Shown piece by piece: positions 1 to 10,200 of a DNA stretch of 55,429 bases. Made by a program: the position numbers and the translations under genes. Source of the DNA: Spirosoma fluviale (GTDB lineage: Bacteria; Bacteroidota; Bacteroidia; Cytophagales; Cyclobacteriaceae). The stretch's first letter is position 1, and each line of letters begins with the position of its first letter. The notes below the pieces were generated by a model. The model did no database searches and had not been told where the DNA came from. It saw only the letters and a list, made by a program, of their open reading frames with translations. Where the stretch lies: NCBI GenBank assembly GCA_945868725.1, contig CAMBMU010000007.1, positions 1 through 55,429 of the forward strand, in the 5' to 3' direction.

Positions 1-1
1 G

Positions 2-130
2 CGCGGCTACAGACAAGGAGATGCAGGTAAAAAAAAGCAGGTAAAAACCCCGAAGAGCAACTTTTCTTTTTACCAGAAAAAAAGTATCCTGGACAAGCCG
101 GGCTTGAAAAGCAATGGAAAGAAACTTTGA
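2..130 (+). CDS. Possible 3' end of a CDS truncated by the left window edge; basic Lys-rich C-terminal tail, function unknown
   Basis: Frame 2 is open from the window edge to TGA at 128-130 (RGYRQGDAGKKKQVKTPKSNFSFYQKKSILDKPGLKSNGKKL*); short, no recognisable domain. Confidence 0.35.
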   Translation, partial: RGYRQGDAGKKKQVKTPKSNFSFYQKKSILDKPGLKSNGKKL

Positions 131-180
131 TGGAGAAGTAGACCTCATACTAGCTAAAGTTAGTGTTACAAAATTATAAA

Positions 181-230
181 GTTAGAATAATCTAACAAAT
201 TTGTTTTACTAAAAGTCTTTTCTAATTTTG
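181..230 (+). promoter_or_regulatory. Putative promoter/operator of the DtxR-family gene: TTTG (200-203) - N19 - TAATTTTG (223-230), with palindromes GTTAGA-ATAA-TCTAAC (181-196) and AACAAATTTGTT (194-205)
   Basis: Match to Bacteroidota TTTG/TAnnTTTG promoter consensus; perfect short palindromes overlap the -33 element. Confidence 0.55.
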
Positions 231-247
231 GATCAATTCGATAATCC

Positions 248-925
248 ATGGCTTCTCCGACCGAAGAAAACTACCTTAAGGCTCTTTTTAACTTAGCAAA
301 CAGCCAAGGAGAAATCACTCTTTCTGAATTGGCCTCGCGCCTAGAGGTAAGCTTACCTACTGCCAACAGTATGGTCAAATCCTTACAAAAAAGTAATTGG
401 CTGAACTACGAAAAATATAAACCGCTCACCCTCACCCCTGAAGGGCGCCGTCTAGCAGCTTCCATCATAAGAAAGCACCGGCTAACGGAAATGTTTTTGG
501 TGGACGTAATGAAGTTTGGCTGGGAGGAAGTACATGAGGTGGCAGAGCAAATCGAACACATTCATGCGCCAAAATTTTTTGATCGTATGGATGAAATGCT
601 TGGCCATCCAGCTGCAGATCCCCATGGATCCCCGATTCCTGATATTGAGGGAAAACTTGAGCAACAAAGTTATGTGCCATTAAGTAGTGTATTACCAGGG
701 CAAAAAGTTCAACTGCTCGCGCTAAGCAATTCATCGGCAGAATTCTTGGAATTTTTAAACAGCCGCGGGCTCTCGCTAGGCCTTACCCTTACGGTGATTT
801 CAACGGAGCGTTTTGACCAAAGCATGGTAATAGGCTATTTAGAGCACCCAAGCGAAACCCTCAGTGGAAAAGTCTGCGAACGACTCTTAGTTTGTGTACA
901 GACGGCAGCTGCTAAAATTACCTAA
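248..925 (+). CDS. DtxR/MntR-family metal-dependent transcriptional regulator
   Basis: N-terminal winged helix (PTEENYLKALFNL..ITLSELASRLEVSLPTANSMVKSL), dimerisation region HEVAEQIEHIHAPKFFDRMDEMLGHPAADPHGSPIPD, C-terminal SH3-like FeoA domain. Confidence 0.9.
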   Translation: MASPTEENYLKALFNLANSQGEITLSELASRLEVSLPTANSMVKSLQKSNWLNYEKYKPLTLTPEGRRLAASIIRKHRLTEMFLVDVMKFGWEEVHEVAEQIEHIHAPKFFDRMDEMLGHPAADPHGSPIPDIEGKLEQQSYVPLSSVLPGQKVQLLALSNSSAEFLEFLNSRGLSLGLTLTVISTERFDQSMVIGYLEHPSETLSGKVCERLLVCVQTAAAKIT

Positions 926-944
926 TTTGGTCTGGCACTAAAAA

Positions 945-1958
945 TTACTTAGGAAGCGTCAACTGCCATCTCCAACTGTCTTTCATACAATCTTCCAAGG
1001 AAAATTTGGGGTACCAGCCCAAGACCTGATTGATTTTGGTGGTGTCGGCCCAGGTCTTCACCACATCCCCTGCCCTTCTGGGGCCAATTTCATAGGCCAA
1101 TTGAACGCCATTTACTTTTTCAAAGGCATGAATCACCTCTAGAACGGTATTGCCTCTCCCTGTACCCACATTGAAAACCTCATAAAAATCAAGCGGCTTC
1201 TCAAAAAGAAAGCGAAGGGCTTTCACATGTGCATCTGCTAAATCTACTACGTGGATGTAATCCCGAACGCAACTCCCATCGGCTGTATCGTAATCGTTAC
1301 CAAAAACGGTCAACTTCTCTCGAATACCTGCGGCAGTCTGGGTGAGGAAAGGAACCAAATTCTGTGGAGTACCCATAGGCAGCTCCCCAATCTTTGCACT
1401 TGGATGTGCCCCTACTGGATTGAAATAGCGAAGAGCCACCACTCGAATTCCTGGTTTACTCTTTACGTAATCCGCCAAAATATCTTCCCCAATCTTCTTG
1501 GTATTGCCATAAGGACTTTCGGCATCTTTGCGAGGTGTTGCTTCTGTTACTGGCAAGACATCGGGTTGCCCATAAACGGTGCATGAAGAGGAAAATACGA
1601 TGTTTTGAATTCCCTTATCCTGCATAAATTCGAGTAGTACGAGCAAGGAGCCTAGGTTATTTTTGTAATACGCCAAGGGCTGCTGGGTACTTTCTCCCAC
1701 TGCCTTAAAAGCTGCAAAATGGATGACCCCTTCAAGCTGATGATCTTGAGCGATTTGATCCAAAATCTCCCGCTGGTTGCAATCGCCCTTGTAAAACGCA
1801 AATCGCTTCCCCGTAATCTCGGCTAGGCGATCCAGCACGGTCTCATGGGAATTTGAAAAATCATCTAAAATGATCGGCTCAAGTCCTGCATTCCAAAGTT
1901 CTACGGCAGTATGAGAACCAATGTATCCGGCCCCACCGGTGATCAATATTTTTTTCAT
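945..1958 (-). CDS. galE: UDP-glucose 4-epimerase
   Basis: ITGGAGYIGSHTAVEL Rossmann motif, SSSCTVYG and YGNTKK catalytic YxxxK, GalE C-terminal NVGTGRGNTVLEVI. Confidence 0.95.
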   Translation of the reverse strand: MKKILITGGAGYIGSHTAVELWNAGLEPIILDDFSNSHETVLDRLAEITGKRFAFYKGDCNQREILDQIAQDHQLEGVIHFAAFKAVGESTQQPLAYYKNNLGSLLVLLEFMQDKGIQNIVFSSSCTVYGQPDVLPVTEATPRKDAESPYGNTKKIGEDILADYVKSKPGIRVVALRYFNPVGAHPSAKIGELPMGTPQNLVPFLTQTAAGIREKLTVFGNDYDTADGSCVRDYIHVVDLADAHVKALRFLFEKPLDFYEVFNVGTGRGNTVLEVIHAFEKVNGVQLAYEIGPRRAGDVVKTWADTTKINQVLGWYPKFSLEDCMKDSWRWQLTLPK

Positions 1959-2039
1959 TTCAAAAAAGTTGAGAAGACAAAACTAGGGAATTTATACCAA
2001 TTCGGCTTAAAAAAGGAAACAAGCAAGTGCAGCTTTCGG

Positions 2040-5000
2040 TCAAAGAACCAAAAGAACAGATCCTCGGAAAGTCACTTGAACCGTGTTGCCTTCCATCAGG
2101 TAGCTGTAGGTGGTCGCATAGGAATAGGTTCCTGTTGGGGCACTATCCCCAGCAAAAGTTCCATCCCAACCTTCCTTGCCAGAATAGACAAGTTGCCCCC
2201 AGCGGTTGTAAATAATCATGGAGAAATTGACTACACAGTTGGAAACTCCTGTAAACTTTCCTGGAGCAGCAGTAGGATTAAAGGCGTTGGGCATTCGGAT
2301 TTTTGGGGCTTCCTCTAGTACCGTGCCAGAACCAAAAGAAATGCATCCAGCAGCGTCAGTTACTTGCACGGTGTAGCTGCCTTTAGCCAAGCCCGCTGCT
2401 AAATCCGTGGTTTGGGCAGAAGGATTCCATAGGAATTGAAAAGGGCCAGCTGGACCTGAAGGGACTACTAGCAGCTCTCCATTGTCTTCTCCAGGACAAG
2501 CAGTCTTTGATAGGGTCACATCCACTACCAAAGGTGGTGGAGATGTAATTTCAAATAAAACAGGGATTTTACAGCCATTCGCATCGGTTACTTCCCAAAC
2601 GTACTTTTCTTTCTTGAGTGTATCGAGTTCAAAAATTCCATTGAAAACCTGTTTGCCTCCAAACTCTAAACTGTAAGGCGCTACTCCTCCAATCACTTTC
2701 AAACTCAACTTTCCATCTTTTTTTCCAAAGCAGGTAGTTGCTGTTGTAGTGAGTCCTGATAGTTCTAATAAAGGAGGCTCTTTTATTTCTATTCCTGTGA
2801 TGTTTTTCTCACAGCCGAGACCATCGGTAACCTTCACCGAATACAATCCTGCCTTTAGATTTGATGCGAGTAGGGTCTTTAAGGTGGCATCGTGGCTCCA
2901 TGTAAAGGTGTATGGAGGAGTTCCTCCATTGGCTATCACTTCAATTTTTCCAGTAGCTTGACCAAAGCAAGCCACGGGACTTACTGTCAGGACGGCCAGC
3001 TTGAGCTCTTTCGCCACTTTTACTTGAATATCAGGTGCTGTTCCAGCACAGGAATTATCGACCAAACTGTAAGCGGTGTACCCTATCGTACCCGTAACAT
3101 CTGCTTGATCCCAAACGACAGTGATCTTCTCCGAATTTTGACCACTTACTAAGGTTCCTCCCTTGACAATCCATTCATACCTTCTTCCAGAAGAAGGGTC
3201 TGGTGCCGAATAGGTGAAATTAACCGAAGGATCATAGCAGACCTCTTTTTTGCCTAATGCTTCAGTAACGACAATTCGAAGGTTGATGACGACAGGAAGT
3301 TCAACCGCAGCACCTGGACAACCATTGGCAGAGAAAGGCAGTACTCGAACCTTGGCATTGGTGTTGGAGGGACCCCAACGAACTAGAACCGAATCGGAAT
3401 AGGTCTGCAGAATCGTTCCTCCTTCCACTTCAAAGAGCATTTTGGAGATATTTTGCTTGTTTTTTACTCGATACATCACCTCCTCTACAAGAGGACAAAC
3501 AGATTGGGAACCAAACAACTCCACTTTCGTCTCCAAGACCTCCACTTCAAAGGTGGTTTCTTCCTGCTGATCACAAGAGTTAGGGCTCAAAGAGGCGACA
3601 ATGATGACTTCGTACTTTCCTGGTTTGGTATAGGTATGGGTTACTGTTTTACCAATTTTGGTAGCTGTTCCATCTCCAAAGTTCCACACAAAATAAGTGA
3701 AGTCCGGATTTTCGGGATTCACTGTCCAAGATCCCCCCTGGTTGAGGCAGGCCACATTATCTCCTACCACATCAAATCCATAATCTGGCTCAGTTTCAAA
3801 ATTTAAATTAGTCAAGGAGGCCCCTGCTGCATAGCCATAGGACTCAATGTTTCCAAATCCATAAACATAGGCTGCAAAGCCAGCTGGATTGGAAAGAGTG
3901 TGAACTCCCTGGGTAATTTCTATTCGAGCAACCTTATAGCTTGGATCTCCAGGAAGCATTTGAAAACTTGCGCCCACAACTGCCCCATCCAAGCGGGTTT
4001 TATTTTCTTCCCCTGCCTTGACTACAATGTTGACGTAATGATTGACGATAGAAGGTAAGGCGTAGGCATTGAAGGTTAAATCCGTGAGTAATTGCTCCGT
4101 AGGGCTGTAGGTGATCATGAAAGGATCTCCATTTGTTGCAAATGGATCTGAAGGACTATTGCAAGATTGGCTTTTTGAAAATACTGTGACGGAGGAAGGC
4201 TTAGAAGTATCAATTTTTCCTGACACATTGGCTCCAAACTCCAAGGACATCCATTCGCCACGATTCAAGACCTTGGCTTGAAGGAGTCCATTGACCCGTA
4301 CCTCGGTATTGTCTTCCGAAGCCAATACTTTGACCAATTCACCTGAAGATCGACCCAATAATGCAGTATGCACAAAGGAACTTCCCCAGGTATTGATGGG
4401 ATAAGCCTGCTGATACAAGTGATCATTGGCTTGTCCACAGGCGCCTACCGAAGTCCATTTATTTCCTCCATACACTGCAATTTTTTTGCAATCATCGGCT
4501 TTGTCTCCGACTACACGAACTCTCGATCCCGTCAGATCTCCACGTGCCTTGATTTGGTAGCTCTGCCCACGATTCAGGGTGATTTCGGATGGAACTCCTT
4601 TAACATTTCCTGAAATAGAGTTCTCGCTAGTCGTAATTTCAATACGCGTATTGTCTTCAGTTGCCACGACCAATAGGGTACTCTCGTTGTTGATATTTAG
4701 GTTGGAAGAGGGGTTGACTTCAAAATGTGAAGTAATGTAATGATCCTTGCCTAAAGCCGTAATCGGAAGCACCACCGTTCCATCCGCACTTCGATAGCGT
4801 TCGTTGATGGCATGAACCGCAATTTTACCTGATGCGGTAATGTGTATGCCTAGGTTTTCGATCACACCCGAACTCCGATGCAACAAATCCAAAGTCGCAG
4901 AAGACAAGCGAAAAATATACTGCTGCCCCACCGTTAGCGTAAATGGAGTGTTCTGCCCAAGATACTCGATCACCCCAGTCGTATTTTCTGTAGCCGTGAT

Positions 5001-5159
5001 CAATAAGACAGCATAATCCGGTGTAGCAGGAAGAGATCGATTATTCTCCATAAAACCAACCCAAAATTCTTTCCCCGTAGTAGAAAGCTGCGCATACCCC
5101 GATATGGAGGATGCCAGCACGACCAAAAGAAGAAAGAGGGCACGGAAAATCACTCGCAT
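2040..5159 (-). CDS. Large secreted adhesin-like protein: IgGFc-binding-like N-terminal region, PKD domain, SprB-like repeats, T9SS type-B (gliding-associated) C-terminal domain
   Basis: ORF 2040..5273; likely start Met at 5159 followed by signal peptide MRVIFRALFLLLVVLASSISGYAQ. PKD motif FVWNFGDGTATKIGKTVTHTYTKPGKYEV; repeated GGTPPYTFTWS..LKAGLYSVKVTDGLGC units; C-term MPNAFNPT..FSMIIYNRWGQLVYSGKEGWDG. Confidence 0.88.
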   Translation of the reverse strand: MRVIFRALFLLLVVLASSISGYAQLSTTGKEFWVGFMENNRSLPATPDYAVLLITATENTTGVIEYLGQNTPFTLTVGQQYIFRLSSATLDLLHRSSGVIENLGIHITASGKIAVHAINERYRSADGTVVLPITALGKDHYITSHFEVNPSSNLNINNESTLLVVATEDNTRIEITTSENSISGNVKGVPSEITLNRGQSYQIKARGDLTGSRVRVVGDKADDCKKIAVYGGNKWTSVGACGQANDHLYQQAYPINTWGSSFVHTALLGRSSGELVKVLASEDNTEVRVNGLLQAKVLNRGEWMSLEFGANVSGKIDTSKPSSVTVFSKSQSCNSPSDPFATNGDPFMITYSPTEQLLTDLTFNAYALPSIVNHYVNIVVKAGEENKTRLDGAVVGASFQMLPGDPSYKVARIEITQGVHTLSNPAGFAAYVYGFGNIESYGYAAGASLTNLNFETEPDYGFDVVGDNVACLNQGGSWTVNPENPDFTYFVWNFGDGTATKIGKTVTHTYTKPGKYEVIIVASLSPNSCDQQEETTFEVEVLETKVELFGSQSVCPLVEEVMYRVKNKQNISKMLFEVEGGTILQTYSDSVLVRWGPSNTNAKVRVLPFSANGCPGAAVELPVVINLRIVVTEALGKKEVCYDPSVNFTYSAPDPSSGRRYEWIVKGGTLVSGQNSEKITVVWDQADVTGTIGYTAYSLVDNSCAGTAPDIQVKVAKELKLAVLTVSPVACFGQATGKIEVIANGGTPPYTFTWSHDATLKTLLASNLKAGLYSVKVTDGLGCEKNITGIEIKEPPLLELSGLTTTATTCFGKKDGKLSLKVIGGVAPYSLEFGGKQVFNGIFELDTLKKEKYVWEVTDANGCKIPVLFEITSPPPLVVDVTLSKTACPGEDNGELLVVPSGPAGPFQFLWNPSAQTTDLAAGLAKGSYTVQVTDAAGCISFGSGTVLEEAPKIRMPNAFNPTAAPGKFTGVSNCVVNFSMIIYNRWGQLVYSGKEGWDGTFAGDSAPTGTYSYATTYSYLMEGNTVQVTFRGSVLLVL

Positions 5160-5278
5160 GGAAGTGGAAGTCTCTTTAAAATGACGAGGTGAATATAAAA
5201 GTATTTTATGTAACAATTTAGGTATACGTGAAGGGATAAATTTCAGCCGATTAGTAGACATACAAATCCTCAAAAAAA

Positions 5279-5298
5279 GGGATTAATCCCTATCTTTG
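5279..5298 (+). promoter_or_regulatory. Putative -7 element TATCTTTG abutted by perfect palindrome GGGATTAATCCC
   Basis: GGGATTAATCCC 5279-5290, TATCTTTG 5291-5298, 23 bp upstream of ATG 5321; no clear -33 TTTG. Confidence 0.45.
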
Positions 5299-5308
5299 CG
5301 CTTCTTAA

Positions 5309-6943
<1,635 letters not shown>

Positions 6944-6960
6944 AACCTAGAATAAGGACC

Positions 6961-8358
6961 GTGCTGCTTACTGCAATTCTTATTTACCTAGCCATCACCC
7001 TTGCGATTGGAGCTTGGTCGGCTAGGTTAGTTAAAAATTCGAATGACTTTGTGCTTGCAGGTCGATCGCTGCCGCTCTTTTTGTCGGCATCGGCACTTTT
7101 TGCAACCTGGTTTGGCTCTGAAACCATTTTTGGGGCCTCCTCTGTCTACTTGGAAGAGGGCCTAATTGGAGTCATTGAAGATCCCTTTGGAGGAGCCTTA
7201 TGCCTGATCTTATTCGGGCTTTTTTACCTTCGCCCCATGTACCGCATGAATGTGCTGACTATTGGGGATGTGTTTAAGAAAATCTTTGGGGAACGCCTGG
7301 CCTTTTTTGCCTCCATGTTCATGATTCCTGCCTACTTTGGCTATGTAGCTGCTCAGCTGATTGCCTTAAGCCTGGTTTTAGGAGCTGTAACTGAACTCAG
7401 TATGATGGAGGGAATGGTCATTTCTGCGGGTATCGTTGTCTTTTATACCTTCTTGGGAGGCATGTGGGCCATTTCCATTACTGACTTTATGCAGACTACC
7501 TTAATCGTCGTAGGCTTACTTGCTGTAGCCTACTTGGTAGCAGACCAAGCGGGGGGTGTTCACGTGATTTTTGAAAAAGCGCCTCCAGAAAGTTTCCAGT
7601 TTTTCCCCGAACCCAACTTCTCAGCTTGGACTACTTACTTTGGGGCCTGGATCATCTTGGGATTGGGTAGCATTCCTTCCCAGGATATCTACCAACGGGT
7701 CATGTCCTCCAAATCAGAGAAAGTAGCCGTTCAGTCCACCTATCTTGCAGGAATATTCTACCTTACTTTTGGATTGTTGCCTCTATTCATCGCTTTAGGA
7801 GCTAAAATCCAGTATCCAGAGTTGTATTTAGCAGATAAACAAATGCTCTTGCCGGCCATGGTATTACAGCACAGCAACCTTCCGATTCAAGTACTCTTTT
7901 TTGGAGCATTGATCTCTGCGATTATGAGCACCACCAGTTCAGGATTATTGGCGCCAGCTGCGATTATTTCTGAGAATTTGATTCGACCCTACTTTGGAAA
8001 AAATTTGAAAGACAGCCATTTTTTATGGATACTAAGAGCGAATGTGCTGCTGGTAGCTGCCATAGCTTTAGGGATGGCCTCTTGGAAATCAGATATTTAC
8101 GAGCTAGTAGCTGGAGCATCTATTTTAATGCTGGTATCCCTTTTTGTTCCGCTTACTGCAGGCTTGTATTGGAAAAAAGCCTCAGCAGTAGGAGCCTTTC
8201 TTGCTTTGTTTGTAGGAATGGGCGCCTATCTTGCTGCTGAAATGGTTCTACCCAATCAAGAAACGCATCTTATTGGGCTTTTCGCGAGTGGACTAGCCAT
8301 GGTCCTGGGCAGCTATATTTTTCCAACCAAAATTCCAACCATACATGACCTATCCTAA
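6961..8358 (+). CDS. Sodium:solute symporter family protein (SSF/SSS)
   Basis: GTG start; about 13 TM segments; NDFVLAGRSLPLFLSASALFATWFGSETIFG is typical of SSF. Confidence 0.88.
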   Translation: MLLTAILIYLAITLAIGAWSARLVKNSNDFVLAGRSLPLFLSASALFATWFGSETIFGASSVYLEEGLIGVIEDPFGGALCLILFGLFYLRPMYRMNVLTIGDVFKKIFGERLAFFASMFMIPAYFGYVAAQLIALSLVLGAVTELSMMEGMVISAGIVVFYTFLGGMWAISITDFMQTTLIVVGLLAVAYLVADQAGGVHVIFEKAPPESFQFFPEPNFSAWTTYFGAWIILGLGSIPSQDIYQRVMSSKSEKVAVQSTYLAGIFYLTFGLLPLFIALGAKIQYPELYLADKQMLLPAMVLQHSNLPIQVLFFGALISAIMSTTSSGLLAPAAIISENLIRPYFGKNLKDSHFLWILRANVLLVAAIALGMASWKSDIYELVAGASILMLVSLFVPLTAGLYWKKASAVGAFLALFVGMGAYLAAEMVLPNQETHLIGLFASGLAMVLGSYIFPTKIPTIHDLS

Positions 8359-9526
8359 GATCGTATTGCAAAAAGGCAAGGAGGTATCTCTCCTTCGGAA
8401 ACACCATTGGGTATTTTCTGGGGCCATTGCCAAGGGAACAGAGGAGCTGAAGACTGGAGATTTGGTAACTGTTTATTCTTCAAAAGATGATTTCTTGGGC
8501 ATCGGCCATTTTTCTCAAGGATCCATCATGATACGCATTATTTCCTTCGAGGAGCGGGCCATAGACCTCGCCTTTTGGATAGAAAAGTTGACTGCAGCTC
8601 ATGCCGTTCGAACAGCCTTACAGCTCACCGACCAAAAAGATACCAGCGTCTACCGACTAGTCCATGGGGAGGGCGATGGCTTGCCTGGATTAATCATTGA
8701 TTATTACCAAGGAACGGCGGTAATTCAAGCACATAACCTAGGCATGCACCAGCACGTGGCCGAAATAGCCGAAGGATTGAAGGCTGTTTATGGGAAGAAA
8801 CTGAAGGGTGTATATGATAAAAGTGCCGAAACCTTACCCAAGACAGACAGCTTGCTCGGAAACGAATGGGTATGGGGTAAAGCAGAAACCGACTTGGTCA
8901 AAGAATACGGCGCTACCTACAAGATCGATTGGGAGAAAGGCCAGAAAACAGGCTTCTTCATCGACCAGCGGGAAAACAGAAAGTTGGTAGCCAGCTATGC
9001 CAAAGGAAAGAAGGTGCTGAACACCTTCTGTTACTCTGGAGGGTTTTCAGTCCTAGCCCTACAAGAAGGTGCCAAAGAAGTGCATTCGGTAGACATTTCT
9101 CAGAAAGCCATTGAATTAACGGATGAAAATATAGCCTTGAATGCAGGTTTCAAAGGCAAGCACCAATCGATCGTAGCAGATGTGGTCAAATACATTCGGG
9201 AGATTGGCGATGACTTTGATCTCATTATTTTGGACCCCCCAGCCTTTGCCAAAAGTCTCAAGGCCAGACACAATGCGGTGCAGGCTTACAAGCGGCTCAA
9301 TGCCGAAGCTCTTCGGAAAATAAAACCTGGAGGCATTCTGTTTACCTTCTCCTGCAGCCAGGTGGTGGATAAACGGCTTTTTGCAAATACGATCACCGCG
9401 GCAGCCCTTGAGAGCAAGCGGAATGTACGGATCCTGCATCAACTCTCTCAGCCAGCAGACCATCCAATCAATTGCTTTCACCCAGAAACTGAATATTTGA
9501 AGGGCCTAGTCTTGTATGTCGAGTAG
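8345..9526 (+). CDS. Class I SAM-dependent rRNA (cytosine-C5) methyltransferase, RlmI-like (PUA + MTase)
   Basis: N-terminal PUA (KHHWVFSGAIAKGTEELKTGDLV), GFFIDQRENRK, VLNTFCYSGGFSVLALQEGAKEVHSVDIS, LDPPAFAKS; 14 bp overlap with upstream gene. Confidence 0.9.
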   Translation: MTYPKIVLQKGKEVSLLRKHHWVFSGAIAKGTEELKTGDLVTVYSSKDDFLGIGHFSQGSIMIRIISFEERAIDLAFWIEKLTAAHAVRTALQLTDQKDTSVYRLVHGEGDGLPGLIIDYYQGTAVIQAHNLGMHQHVAEIAEGLKAVYGKKLKGVYDKSAETLPKTDSLLGNEWVWGKAETDLVKEYGATYKIDWEKGQKTGFFIDQRENRKLVASYAKGKKVLNTFCYSGGFSVLALQEGAKEVHSVDISQKAIELTDENIALNAGFKGKHQSIVADVVKYIREIGDDFDLIILDPPAFAKSLKARHNAVQAYKRLNAEALRKIKPGGILFTFSCSQVVDKRLFANTITAAALESKRNVRILHQLSQPADHPINCFHPETEYLKGLVLYVE

Positions 9527-9592
9527 TTTTCAAAGATATTGCCTTCCGGAATAAACTAATTTTCCATAATTCATCTCCTAAACACCCTATCC

Positions 9593-10030
9593 ATGTATAC
9601 AGGACTTCAACACACACACTCAGGCTTGGCTTATTTAGCGTTACTTGCCTTGGTTCTTGTCATTATTTGGGCCTTAGTTGGCGCACTTTCTGGCAGAGAG
9701 TTTCAAGAGAAAGATCGAAAAATTGCCTTGGTTGCATTTATCCTTTGCCACATCCAACTTTTGGTAGGTTTAATTCTCTACTTCGTGAGCCCATTGGGCT
9801 ATTCCTTGCTAGCAGGTGGTGGTGCCATGGCAGATGCTACTGCTCGATTGACCGCCTTGGAACACCCATTAATCAACATTCTTGCGATCGTATTGGTTTC
9901 TGTTGGCTTCATCCGCGCAAAGAAATTGGAAAGTTCAACCGCCAAATTTAGAAGCATCTACATGATGTACGCCATTGGCTTGGTATTGATTTTGAGCCGC
10001 ATTCCTTGGGGAAATTGGCTTGGTAATTAA
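9593..10030 (+). CDS. Small 4-TM membrane protein (often annotated cytochrome b-like in Bacteroidota)
   Basis: 145 aa, four hydrophobic segments, N-terminal HTHSGLAYLALLALV. Confidence 0.6.
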   Translation: MYTGLQHTHSGLAYLALLALVLVIIWALVGALSGREFQEKDRKIALVAFILCHIQLLVGLILYFVSPLGYSLLAGGGAMADATARLTALEHPLINILAIVLVSVGFIRAKKLESSTAKFRSIYMMYAIGLVLILSRIPWGNWLGN

Positions 10031-10050
10031 GTCTACATGCCTACAAACAT

Positions 10051-10082
10051 AAAAATCCAGCGCTACTGCTGGATTTTTTTTT
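10051..10082 (+). terminator. Rho-independent terminator
   Basis: AATCCAGC-GCTACT-GCTGGATT followed by T run. Confidence 0.85.
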
Positions 10083-10141
10083 GATTGAGAATTTGGCGTG
10101 AGCAACAACTACACAGCTATAAAATTTTCCTTTGATTATTA

Positions 10142-10199
10142 TTTGCAACTTTGTTACAAAAAGATTGGGTAGTATTAAATGAAACTTTACTTTTGCAAC
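10142..10199 (+). promoter_or_regulatory. Putative operator/promoter upstream of the TonB receptor: TTTGCAAC-TTT-GTTACAAA (10142-10160), ATTG-N20-TACTTTTG (10164/10188-10195), repeated half-site TTTTGCAAC (10191-10199)
   Basis: Near-perfect inverted repeat (7/8) plus repeated half site and TAnnTTTG match. Confidence 0.5.
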
Positions 10200-10200
10200 T

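Noticed and set aside
2027-4613. Multiple plus-strand ORFs antisense to the T9SS adhesin (e.g. 2482..2676, 3453..3806, 4368..4613)
   Set aside because: They lie inside a strongly supported minus-strand CDS and have no recognisable domains or start contexts
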